The position numbers were made by a program, and so were the translations under genes. Shown here piece after piece: positions 1 to 6,902 of a stretch of DNA of 64,000 nt. Under the pieces are notes generated by a model. The model did no database searches and was not told where the DNA came from. It saw nothing but the letters and a program-made list of their open reading frames with translations. The DNA is from Flavobacterium ammoniigenes (GTDB taxonomy: Bacteria; Bacteroidota; Bacteroidia; Flavobacteriales; Flavobacteriaceae), in the NCBI RefSeq assembly GCF_020886055.1, contig NZ_AP025184.1:372001-436000 (forward strand). Direction: 5' to 3'. Within the stretch, counting starts at the first letter, position 1; the number at the start of each line of letters is the position of its first letter.

Positions 1-254
1 CTACTGGTCAAATCAGCAACTCCTTTTTTAGCGCCTTCTGTATAGGGTGCATTATCCAAAGTTAAGGTAAAAGAAACTCGAGGTAATTTATGATTTTCAA
101 CTATCATTACTTTCAACCCGTTCTTCAATTGAAAAGAAGCTGGCTTCCCTATTTTTATGGTTGGGGCAGGTCCTGATTTGGGTTGAGGTATGATTTGTCC
201 TTGCATTATCGCTGTTATAAATAAGCTTGATAAAATTATGATTGATTTTTTCAT
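1..254 (-). CDS. M16 family peptidase, second paralogue (partial, 3' end outside window)
   Basis: This is the first 84 codons of a minus-strand gene whose end lies left of position 1. The ATG at 254 opens a hydrophobic signal peptide (MKKSIIILSSLFITA) and then an M16 N-terminal strand pattern (FQLKNGLKVMIVENHKLPRVSFTLTL) like that of its upstream neighbour. It starts 8 nt after the stop of the 263-1588 peptidase, so the two are surely co-transcribed. M16 peptidases often occur as pairs of one catalytic and one zinc-less subunit; the active-site segment of this copy is not in the window, so its activity cannot be judged. It probably acts in the periplasm. Confidence 0.85.
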   Translation of the reverse strand, partial: MKKSIIILSSLFITAIMQGQIIPQPKSGPAPTIKIGKPASFQLKNGLKVMIVENHKLPRVSFTLTLDNAPYTEGAKKGVADLTS

Positions 255-262
255 GATGTCTC

Positions 263-1588
263 TTAGTTTTGGGATTTATCTTTAACTGGAACATAATCCA
301 ACACCATTCTTTGGTTTGGGTTCAAATACTTCTTTGCTACCTCTCTAATTTCTTCAGCAGTAATAGAGTGGTACATTTCGATTTCGGTGTTGATCAAGTT
401 CACATCTCCATACAACAAATGATAAGTTGCTAAATTACTAGCAATTCCTTCAATAGTTGAATTACTATTTACGTATTGATTGTCAAATTGATTTTGTAGT
501 TTTTGCAAATCTTTGTCTGAAATTAATTCCGTTTGAAGCTTCACAATTTCTTCATCAATTTCGGCTAATAAATTAGCTGCTGTAAATGGAGATTGTGGTA
601 ATCCATACAAAATGTACGTTCCATGATCTTCTTGACTGTAGTTGAACGCTCCAATTTGAAGTGCCATTTTCTTATCGTCTACAATTTTCTTGTACATTCT
701 AGAACTTTTTCCATCGCTCAAGATAGACGAAATCATATCCAAAATACGTGCTTCACGTGTTTTCATTGAAGGTGTTCTATAAGCAGTAACTAACATTGGT
801 AATTGAATATTCGGGTCTTCAAAATTGGCTTTGATCGTTTCGGTAATCGGAGCTTCTTCAAAAGTAGCACGCTTGATTGGTGTTCCTTTTGGAATTACGC
901 CAAAATATTTTTGAATCCATTCTTTAGCTTGTTCTGGTTTAAAGTCTCCAGCAACCACTAAAACGGCATTATTAGGAATATAGAATTTTTTATTAAACGC
1001 TTGAAATTCCTCTAGCTTAGCTGCATCCAAATGTTCCATAGAACCAATTGTTGTCCAACGGTATGGATGATTTTTAAACATATTTTTCTTTACTTGTGGT
1101 AGTATTTGTCCGTATGGACTATTGTCATAACGCAATCTTTTTTCTTCTTTTACCACTTCGTTTTGAGTATCAACGCCAATTTGATTGATCACCGGATGAA
1201 GCAAACGTTCTGCTTCCATCCACAATCCTAACTCTAAATTATTAGAAGGGAAAACTTCGTAATAATAGGTTCTATCTTCGGTAGTGTTAGCATTATTCAC
1301 GCCTCCATTTCCGGTAACGATTTTAAACCATTCGCCACGTTTTATATTTTCAGTTCCTTCAAACAATAAATGTTCGAAAAAGTGCGCAAAACCAGTACGA
1401 TCTGGTTGTTCATCTTTGGCACCAACATGGTACATTACCGAAGTAACCACAGTAGGGGCTGAGGGATCGTTGTGCAAAATTACATGCAATCCATTGTCTA
1501 AGTCGTATTCCTCAAAGGCGACTTTCTGAGCAGAAGCAACTCCTCCCAGCATCAATGCAGCACTTAACATCATGATAGATTTTTTCAT
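263..1588 (-). CDS. M16 family zinc metallopeptidase (pitrilysin/processing-peptidase type)
   Basis: A 441-residue secreted zinc protease. Residues 1-20 are a signal peptide ending ASA-Q. The inverted zinc motif HxxEH is intact as HFFEH at residues 69-73, and the downstream glutamate lies in the NEVVKEEKR segment near residue 145. The length fits a single two-domain M16B unit. A second M16 protein follows 8 nt downstream, suggesting a heterodimeric periplasmic peptidase in which this is the catalytic subunit. A possible -7 box (TATTTTTG on the minus strand) lies at 1673-1680. The substrate cannot be told from sequence. Confidence 0.9.
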   Translation of the reverse strand: MKKSIMMLSAALMLGGVASAQKVAFEEYDLDNGLHVILHNDPSAPTVVTSVMYHVGAKDEQPDRTGFAHFFEHLLFEGTENIKRGEWFKIVTGNGGVNNANTTEDRTYYYEVFPSNNLELGLWMEAERLLHPVINQIGVDTQNEVVKEEKRLRYDNSPYGQILPQVKKNMFKNHPYRWTTIGSMEHLDAAKLEEFQAFNKKFYIPNNAVLVVAGDFKPEQAKEWIQKYFGVIPKGTPIKRATFEEAPITETIKANFEDPNIQLPMLVTAYRTPSMKTREARILDMISSILSDGKSSRMYKKIVDDKKMALQIGAFNYSQEDHGTYILYGLPQSPFTAANLLAEIDEEIVKLQTELISDKDLQKLQNQFDNQYVNSNSTIEGIASNLATYHLLYGDVNLINTEIEMYHSITAEEIREVAKKYLNPNQRMVLDYVPVKDKSQN

Positions 1589-1778
1589 AAAGATTAATAA
1601 TTTTAAGTTAGATTTAGGTTGAATAGTCCTAAAGAAATTGAATTAGATACTTCTTTAGTATTATTGTTACATCAAAAATAGTTTTTTTAATTTGAATATG
1701 TTCATATTTTCAAGTTTGACAAAAAATTAACAGTTGAAATGACTTTAAAAGAGCCCCAAAACTTTTTTTACTAAGGGA

Positions 1779-1808
1779 TTGCACAGTAAATTATTAGTTG
1801 TATATTTG
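1779..1808 (+). promoter_or_regulatory. Promoter of rplU-rpmA
   Basis: TTG at 1779-1781, 19 nt, then TATATTTG at 1801-1808 match the Bacteroidota TTTG-N19-TAnnTTTG promoter. The rplU ATG is 30 nt further on. Confidence 0.75.
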
Positions 1809-1837
1809 CAACCTTAAAATTAATAAAACAATTTCGT

Positions 1838-2284
1838 ATGTATGCAATCGTAGAGATAGCAGGGCAACAATTTAAAGTAAGCAAAGACTTAAAGGTTTAT
1901 GTTCACCGTTTGGCTAACGAAGAAGGTTCAAAAGTTTCTTTTGACAAAGTTCTTTTAGTTGACGATAAAGGGAATGTAACTTTAGGCGCCCCAGCTATAG
2001 AAGGTGCTTCAGTAGAAGCCAAAGTGTTACAACACTTAAAAGGAGACAAAGTTATCATTTTCAAAAAGAAAAGAAGAAAAGGATACAAAAAGAGAAACGG
2101 TCACAGACAATATCTTACTCAAATTGTAATTGAAGGTATTACAGTAGGTGGAGCTAAAAAAGCTGCAGCACCTAAAAAAGAAAAAGTAGTAGCGGAAGCG
2201 CCAGCAACTGAAGCAGCTCCAAAAGCAGCTCCAAAAGCTAAAAAGGCAGCTCCAAAAGCTAAAAAAGAAGATACTAAAGAATAA
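1838..2284 (+). CDS. rplU: 50S ribosomal protein L21 with Ala/Lys-rich C-terminal extension
   Basis: The first ~103 residues are a complete L21: MYAIVEIAGQQFKV at the start, and the RNA-binding KKKRRKGYKKRNGHRQ segment around residues 75-91. L21 is usually about 103 residues; this one is 148 because of a low-complexity tail of Ala, Pro, Lys and Glu (residues ~105-148) with repeated APKA units. Such tails occur in Bacteroidota L21. The gene is followed after 25 nt by rpmA, the usual L21-L27 operon, and has its own strong promoter upstream. Confidence 0.97.
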   Translation: MYAIVEIAGQQFKVSKDLKVYVHRLANEEGSKVSFDKVLLVDDKGNVTLGAPAIEGASVEAKVLQHLKGDKVIIFKKKRRKGYKKRNGHRQYLTQIVIEGITVGGAKKAAAPKKEKVVAEAPATEAAPKAAPKAKKAAPKAKKEDTKE

Positions 2285-2309
2285 TTAACAATATTAAAAC
2301 CAATACGTC

Positions 2310-2570
2310 ATGGCTCACAAGAAAGGTGTCGGTAGTTCGAAGAATGGTAGAGAATCAGAATCAAAACGTTTAGGCGTTAAGATTTTTGGTGGTCAAGCTG
2401 CTATTGCTGGAAACATCATCGTAAGACAAAGAGGTTCTAAACACAATCCAGGAGAAAACGTTTACATCAGTAAAGATCATACTTTACATGCAAAAGTTGA
2501 TGGAGTTGTTAAGTTCCAAAAGAAAAGAGATAATAAATCATACGTTTCTATCCTTCCATTCGAAGCATAA
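2310..2570 (+). CDS. rpmA: 50S ribosomal protein L27
   Basis: An 86-residue protein starting [16 protein letters not shown], the conserved flexible N-terminus of L27 that reaches toward the peptidyl-transferase centre, followed by the [10 protein letters not shown] signature. There is no N-terminal cleavage extension of the Firmicutes kind. It is the second gene of the rplU operon and ends just before a hairpin terminator. Confidence 0.98.
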   Translation: MAHKKGVGSSKNGRESESKRLGVKIFGGQAAIAGNIIVRQRGSKHNPGENVYISKDHTLHAKVDGVVKFQKKRDNKSYVSILPFEA

Positions 2571-2592
2571 TCTGTAGATTTTATATATCATT

Positions 2593-2626
2593 AAAAAACC
2601 TGTTTCTCACGAAACAGGTTTTTTTT
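2593..2626 (+). terminator. Rho-independent terminator of rplU-rpmA
   Basis: A 14-bp stem, 2593-2606 pairing with 2611-2624 (core CCTGTTTC/GAAACAGG), with a TCAC loop and a T-run. The A-run on the left lets it also stop the convergent gene at 2644-3132. Confidence 0.9.
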
Positions 2627-2643
2627 ATACTATTATTTATTTA

Positions 2644-3132
2644 CTACATCCAACCACAAACTATCGCACCGATAATCGTTAAGGAAACCATCCAGTACCC
2701 AGAATGAATGAAGATATATTTCCATGACCTTCTTTCAAACAAGCCATTGATAGCAATCATTGGGAAAGCAAACCAAATACCCGTAAATAATCCGTGAAAA
2801 GCGCCATGTTTAGCTGTTCTGAACACTGTGCCATAATCGGCCATAAAAGCCGCAAAAGAGGGTTTCGCTTCGGCAACTTTATTAAAACCACCCACCATAC
2901 TCATGGCGCCCATTTGATGAATAGACAGCATTTGCATCACCATTCCAATAAATATGGAAAAGATAAATGTTAGTCCGAAGATTTTTAGCATATTCCCTTT
3001 TTCCAATTCTTCTTGGGTCAAACCCGTTTCTTTCATCCATACTGTTCCAAAAACTTTTGGATGATACCATACAAATCCTACTAACAAAGTAGTCAAAGCC
3101 GCCACAACTGGCGAAATAAAATTCATTTCCAT
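2644..3132 (-). CDS. DUF1761 family membrane protein
   Basis: A small integral membrane protein of about 162 residues with four predicted hydrophobic segments. The N-terminal helix followed by VWYHPKVFGTVWM is the DUF1761 signature. Function unknown. I chose the ATG at 3132 (MEMNFISP). A longer reading frame from a TTG at 3162 is unlikely because that TTG is the end of a TATATTTG -7 promoter box (3160-3167, minus strand), so it would lie upstream of the transcript start. It is a monocistronic gene between two terminators. Confidence 0.85.
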   Translation of the reverse strand: MEMNFISPVVAALTTLLVGFVWYHPKVFGTVWMKETGLTQEELEKGNMLKIFGLTFIFSIFIGMVMQMLSIHQMGAMSMVGGFNKVAEAKPSFAAFMADYGTVFRTAKHGAFHGLFTGIWFAFPMIAINGLFERRSWKYIFIHSGYWMVSLTIIGAIVCGWM

Positions 3133-3181
3133 AGCATTAGTTTTAGTTGTTAATAGAAACAAATATAAAAATAATACCCAT

Positions 3182-3211
3182 AAAAAAACCCTTGTATCGC
3201 TACAAGGGTTT
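3182..3211 (-). terminator. Terminator of ahcY
   Basis: An 11-bp perfect stem (3186-3196 with 3201-3211, core CCCTTGTA/TACAAGGG) and a TCGC loop. The A-run at 3182-3188 gives the U-tract for the minus-strand ahcY transcript. Confidence 0.88.
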
Positions 3212-3229
3212 ATAAAAAATCGTAATTCT

Positions 3230-4546
3230 TTAGTATCTATAATACTCTGGTTTGAATGGTCCTTGAACCTCTACACCAATGTACGCTGCTTGCTCTGGAC
3301 GCAATGTCTCTAATTCTACACCTAATTTAGCCAAGTGTAAAGCCGCTACTTTTTCATCCAAATGTTTTGGCAACATGTATACGTCATTGTTGTAAGCCGC
3401 ACTGTTTTTCCATAATTCGATTTGAGCCAAAGTTTGGTTCGTAAATGAGTTACTCATCACAAAACTTGGGTGACCTGTAGCACAACCTAAGTTCACCAAT
3501 CGACCTTCGGCCAAGATGATGATATCTTTTCCGTTTACGTTGTAAATATCAACTTGAGGTTTTACTTCGTTTTTAGTATGACCAAAGTTTTTGTTCAACC
3601 AAGCCATGTCAATTTCGTTGTCAAAGTGTCCGATGTTACAAACTATCGTTTTGTCTCTCATTTGTTCGAAGTGAGATCCTAATACAATATCTTTATTTCC
3701 AGTTGTAGTAATAATGATGTCAGCTGTACCAATAACGGTGTTCAATTTCTTTACTTCAAAACCGTCCATAGCTGCTTGTAAAGCACAAATTGGATCAATT
3801 TCAGTAACGGTTACAATAGAACCCGCACCTCTAAAAGAAGCTGCTGTTCCTTTTCCTACGTCTCCGTATCCACAAACAATTACTCTTTTTCCCGCCAACA
3901 TAATATCGGTTGCTCTTCTAACTGCATCTACAGCCGATTCTTTACATCCGTATTTGTTATCAAATTTCGATTTAGTAACCGAGTCATTAACGTTGATTGC
4001 CGGCATTGGCAACGTTCCTGCTTTTACTCTTTCGTATAATCTATGAACTCCTGTTGTAGTTTCTTCAGACAATCCTTTGATTCCTTCTACTAAATGTGGG
4101 TAACGGTCAATCACCATATTAGTCAAATCACCACCATCATCCAAAATCATGTTCAATGGTTTTCTGTCTTCACCAAAGAATAAAGTTTGCTCAATACACC
4201 AGTCAAAATCTACTTCGTTCAATCCTTTCCAAGCATATACTTGAATTCCTGCAGCAGCAATGGCAGCAGCAGCTTGATCTTGAGTAGAGAAAATATTACA
4301 AGAAGACCAAGTTACCTCAGCTCCTAAAGCAATTAAAGTTTCAATCAAAACTGCAGTTTGAATCGTCATGTGCAAACATCCAGCAATACGAGCTCCTTTT
4401 AAAGGTTGTTCGTCTTTATATTCTGCTCTAAGCGCCATCAATCCTGGCATTTCAGCTTCTGCTAATTCAATTTCTTTTCTTCCCCAAGCCGCTAGAGAAA
4501 TGTCTTTTACTTTGTAAGCCACATAAGGCATCGTTGCTGTACTCAT
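3230..4546 (-). CDS. ahcY: Adenosylhomocysteinase (S-adenosylhomocysteine hydrolase)
   Basis: A 438-residue cytosolic NAD-dependent enzyme that splits S-adenosylhomocysteine into adenosine and homocysteine, restoring the activated methyl cycle. Visible family marks are the substrate segment [16 protein letters not shown] (residues 57-72), DDGGDLT (136-142), [11 protein letters not shown] around 187-197, the Rossmann loop CGYGDVGKG (225-233) and the C-terminal KPEYYRY, whose Lys/Tyr complete the partner subunit's NAD site. It is monocistronic with its own terminator. A TAGTTTTG -7-like box lies at 4579-4586 (minus strand). I saw no SAM or SAH riboswitch in its leader. Confidence 0.98.
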   Translation of the reverse strand: MSTATMPYVAYKVKDISLAAWGRKEIELAEAEMPGLMALRAEYKDEQPLKGARIAGCLHMTIQTAVLIETLIALGAEVTWSSCNIFSTQDQAAAAIAAAGIQVYAWKGLNEVDFDWCIEQTLFFGEDRKPLNMILDDGGDLTNMVIDRYPHLVEGIKGLSEETTTGVHRLYERVKAGTLPMPAINVNDSVTKSKFDNKYGCKESAVDAVRRATDIMLAGKRVIVCGYGDVGKGTAASFRGAGSIVTVTEIDPICALQAAMDGFEVKKLNTVIGTADIIITTTGNKDIVLGSHFEQMRDKTIVCNIGHFDNEIDMAWLNKNFGHTKNEVKPQVDIYNVNGKDIIILAEGRLVNLGCATGHPSFVMSNSFTNQTLAQIELWKNSAAYNNDVYMLPKHLDEKVAALHLAKLGVELETLRPEQAAYIGVEVQGPFKPEYYRY

Positions 4547-4711
4547 TTATAGTATATTTGTTGTTCTAAAAATTTTTGCAAAACTACATAATAACTTATG
4601 ATTTTAAAAACATTCCCCTACTTTTATGAATTGTTAAGGGAGCTAATCTTTTAAAAATCAATAAAATAATTGTAATTCATTACTTTTTAGAGCTATTCCC
4701 GCCATTCGCTT

Positions 4712-4719
4712 TATCTTTG
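4712..4719 (+). promoter_or_regulatory. Promoter -7 box before the PPTase gene
   Basis: TATCTTTG at 4712-4719 matches TAnnTTTG. I see no clear -33 element at the usual distance. It places transcription start near 4726, upstream of both candidate starts of the PPTase gene. Confidence 0.5.
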
Positions 4720-4778
4720 CCGCCAAAAACCGGCCGCAAAGGATGTCACTTCTGTCGGGGCTAAAACACGTTTTCGGT

Positions 4779-5438
4779 ATGCCATTGTATAAAACCATTC
4801 AGCACAATTCCAATACACAAATCCTAATTTGGGACATCACCGAATCATTTGACCAATTGAACCAAGAAGTCCAATTGAACCAAAAAAACCAATTGCGCCT
4901 CAACGGAATGAAGTCCGAAATGCACCAACGGGCTTTTCTAAGCATCCGAAAATTATTGGCGCTAGCCGGTTATTCCGATTTTGATTTAGAATATGATATA
5001 TTTGGGAAACCCCATTTAGTAGATCACAATTACATTTCCATTACCCATTCCCATCATTTTTCCGCCATTATTGTAAGCAACGAACCCGTTGGCATCGACA
5101 TCGAAATGCAACGCGAAAAAATTCTAAAAATCGCGCACAAATTTGTCAATGACGAAGAATTAAACCGACTTCAACAAACAGATTCAGCTGAATACATTAA
5201 AAAACTCACCGTGAAATGGGGCGCTAAAGAAGCCATTTATAAAATTAAAAATGAAAAAGGCATTAGCTTTAAAGACCATATACAAGTAGCTCCATTTGAA
5301 TTGAATGAAACACCAACTTTAGCTAATTTGAGTTATGGAGGAGTAGAGGAAAAATTCGACATTCATTTTTCAGAATTGGACACTAATTTTACTTTAGTGT
5401 ATGCCTTTCAAAACAACTCTTCAAACCAACTCCACTAA
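4779..5438 (+). CDS. 4'-phosphopantetheinyl transferase superfamily protein
   Basis: About 219 residues. It carries the two Mg/CoA-binding motifs of Sfp-type transferases, GIDIEMQ and WGAKEAIYK, which transfer 4'-phosphopantetheine from CoA to carrier proteins. The frame is open from an ATG at 4743, but MPLYKTIQ at 4779 looks like the natural N-terminus; the choice is uncertain. The target carrier protein cannot be told, and no synthase is nearby. It is followed after 2 nt by the PnuC-type transporter and probably shares its transcript. Confidence 0.88.
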   Translation: MPLYKTIQHNSNTQILIWDITESFDQLNQEVQLNQKNQLRLNGMKSEMHQRAFLSIRKLLALAGYSDFDLEYDIFGKPHLVDHNYISITHSHHFSAIIVSNEPVGIDIEMQREKILKIAHKFVNDEELNRLQQTDSAEYIKKLTVKWGAKEAIYKIKNEKGISFKDHIQVAPFELNETPTLANLSYGGVEEKFDIHFSELDTNFTLVYAFQNNSSNQLH

Positions 5439-5440
5439 AT

Positions 5441-6073
5441 ATGTTCGAATTTTTCTTTTCTCAATACAAAGACTACCAAACCTATGATGTTGTGTTAGAA
5501 ATCATCGCGGTGTTCTTAGGAATCGCAAGCGTTTGGTATGCTAAAAAAGACAATATTCTAGTTTTTCCAACCGGAATGGTTAGCACTTTTATCTATGTGT
5601 ATTTACTTTGGAAATGGACTCTTTGGGGCGATATGATGATTAACTTCTATTATTTTACCATGAGCATTTATGGCTGGTATTGTTGGACCCGAAAAAAAGG
5701 AGACAACCTCGAGTTTCCAATTTCCGTAATTTCTGATACAGAAAAACGCATGTCCCTATTTATCTTTATCTTTACTGTCGCATTTGTTGTCGCTGTTTAC
5801 CTTTATTTTAATAAATTCAATACTTGGTATGCGTATGTAGACACCTTTGTCACCGGAATTTTCTTTATAGGAATGTGGCTTATGGCCAAACGAAAAATTG
5901 AAAATTGGGTATTTTGGATTGTTGGAGATCTGGTTTCCATTCCCTTGTATTTTGCAAAAGGATTGACCTTTACGAGCTTTCAATATATAGTATTTACAAT
6001 TGTTGCCGTTTACGGCTATTTAGAATGGAAGAAAACCTTAAACAGCTCCCCAGCGGACCTAAAAAAATTATAA
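5441..6073 (+). CDS. PnuC-family vitamin transporter (nicotinamide riboside or thiamine)
   Basis: A 210-residue inner-membrane protein with about seven hydrophobic helices and the Trp/Tyr-rich PnuC core (YGWYCWTRKKG near residue 78, FTSFQYIVFTIVAVYGYLEW near the end). PnuC proteins move nucleoside-like vitamins by facilitated diffusion, with trapping by phosphorylation. Homologues called PnuT take up thiamine in Bacteroidota. Here the next gene is a NadR-like kinase and, after it, a TPP-riboswitch-controlled TonB receptor. Context therefore favours thiamine, while the family name favours nicotinamide riboside; sequence alone does not decide. Confidence 0.85.
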   Translation: MFEFFFSQYKDYQTYDVVLEIIAVFLGIASVWYAKKDNILVFPTGMVSTFIYVYLLWKWTLWGDMMINFYYFTMSIYGWYCWTRKKGDNLEFPISVISDTEKRMSLFIFIFTVAFVVAVYLYFNKFNTWYAYVDTFVTGIFFIGMWLMAKRKIENWVFWIVGDLVSIPLYFAKGLTFTSFQYIVFTIVAVYGYLEWKKTLNSSPADLKKL

Positions 6074-6651
6074 AAATAGCTTTATTCGGTCCCGAAAGTA
6101 CTGGAAAAACCACTTTAGCAAAACAATTGGCCGAATACTACAAAACCGATTGGGTACCTGAATTTGCACGCGATTATCTTCAAGAAAAATGGGACAAACA
6201 CCAAACCATTTGCGATGTCAATGACATGTTGCCAATAGCTTATGGACAAACGCAGCTTGAAAATGAAAAAATGGCAATCGCCAATCAGTATCTTTTTTGT
6301 GATACGAATTTAATGGTAACCAAAGTTTTCTCTGAAGTATACTACAACTATTGTGACCCTTTATTAGACCAAGCGGCACGCGAACACAAATACGACTTAT
6401 TTTTTCTAACCGATATTGATGTGCCTTGGGAAAAAGACGATTTGCGAGACAAACCCGAAGGAAGGGAAACCGTTTTTAGCGTTTTCAAACAATCACTAAT
6501 AGACAACAACAAACCATTTATTACCCTATCAGGTGACGCAAGCTTACGTCTCAAAAAAGCCGTTTCCATTATTGATGATTTGACTTTAGCATTAGAAAAA
6601 GGGAAATCTTCATTAGAATTTGTTCAAGAGTATCTCATCCAGAAAAATTAA
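6025..6651 (+). CDS. NadR-like ATP-binding kinase
   Basis: About 208 residues starting at the ATG at 6025 (MEENLKQLPSG), which overlaps the end of the transporter gene by 49 nt in another frame; the longer frame from 5905 would overlap far more. The P-loop FGPESTGKTTLAK lies near residues 19-31, and the rest fits the C-terminal ribosylnicotinamide-kinase domain of NadR, without the nucleotidyltransferase or helix-turn-helix parts. Such a kinase would trap the vitamin imported by the PnuC neighbour. With the adjacent TPP riboswitch, phosphorylation of thiamine is a real alternative to nicotinamide riboside. Confidence 0.82.
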   Translation: MEENLKQLPSGPKKIIKIALFGPESTGKTTLAKQLAEYYKTDWVPEFARDYLQEKWDKHQTICDVNDMLPIAYGQTQLENEKMAIANQYLFCDTNLMVTKVFSEVYYNYCDPLLDQAAREHKYDLFFLTDIDVPWEKDDLRDKPEGRETVFSVFKQSLIDNNKPFITLSGDASLRLKKAVSIIDDLTLALEKGKSSLEFVQEYLIQKN

Positions 6652-6691
6652 ATCCATCTCGTTTTTTTGCAATTGAATTTTGAGATTGCAA

Positions 6692-6721
6692 TTGCAATTG
6701 CAATAGAATGTGCTATATTTG
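6692..6721 (+). promoter_or_regulatory. Promoter of the TPP-riboswitch/TonB receptor transcript
   Basis: TTG at 6692-6694, exactly 19 nt, then TATATTTG at 6714-6721. Transcription would start about 5-7 nt later, right at the first aptamer strand. The -33 region lies in a 20-bp ATTGCA-repeat palindrome (6685-6704). Confidence 0.75.
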
Positions 6722-6725
6722 CACT

Positions 6726-6806
6726 GTCTCAAGGGGTGCTCTAAATAACGAGCTGAGATTATACCCAATGAACCTGAGCAGGTAATGCTGCTAAGGGAAA
6801 ACAGAC
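6726..6806 (+). promoter_or_regulatory. TPP riboswitch (THI element) aptamer
   Basis: All conserved blocks of the thiamine pyrophosphate aptamer are present in order: GGGGTGC (6733-6739), CTGAGA (6753-6758), ACCC (6763-6766), GAACCTGA (6770-6777), TAATGC (6783-6788) and AAGGGA (6793-6798). P1 can close by GTCT (6726-6729) pairing with AGAC (6803-6806). It controls the TonB-dependent receptor starting at 6903. Confidence 0.95.
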
Positions 6807-6898
6807 TTAACGATTAACACACCTGTTAATTATGTAGTCTAGAGTAACCATTTAATTTTTAACCAAGAATAATGACCCCTGTTATTCGTAATTTTTTT
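6803..6898 (+). promoter_or_regulatory. Putative expression platform of the TPP riboswitch
   Basis: AGACT (6803-6807) can pair with AGTCT (6836-6840) around an inner perfect stem 6813-6819/6824-6830. This uses the same AGAC that closes aptamer P1, so the two structures exclude each other. Further on, GAATAA (6867-6872) pairs with TTATTC (6882-6887) just before a run of seven T (6892-6898), a weak terminator-like hairpin ending 4 nt before the ATG. Its loop ACCCCT can pair with AGGGGT in the aptamer. The mechanism is inferred. Confidence 0.5.
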
Positions 6899-6902
6899 AC
6901 GA

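Noticed and set aside
97..294. Short minus-strand frame overlapping two M16 genes
   Set aside because: It lies out of frame with both M16 genes; the partial M16 frame from 254 has a signal peptide and family motifs.
3230..4640. Possible SAM or SAH riboswitch before ahcY
   Set aside because: The leader (4547-4640) lacks conserved aptamer blocks; only a -7-like box is seen.
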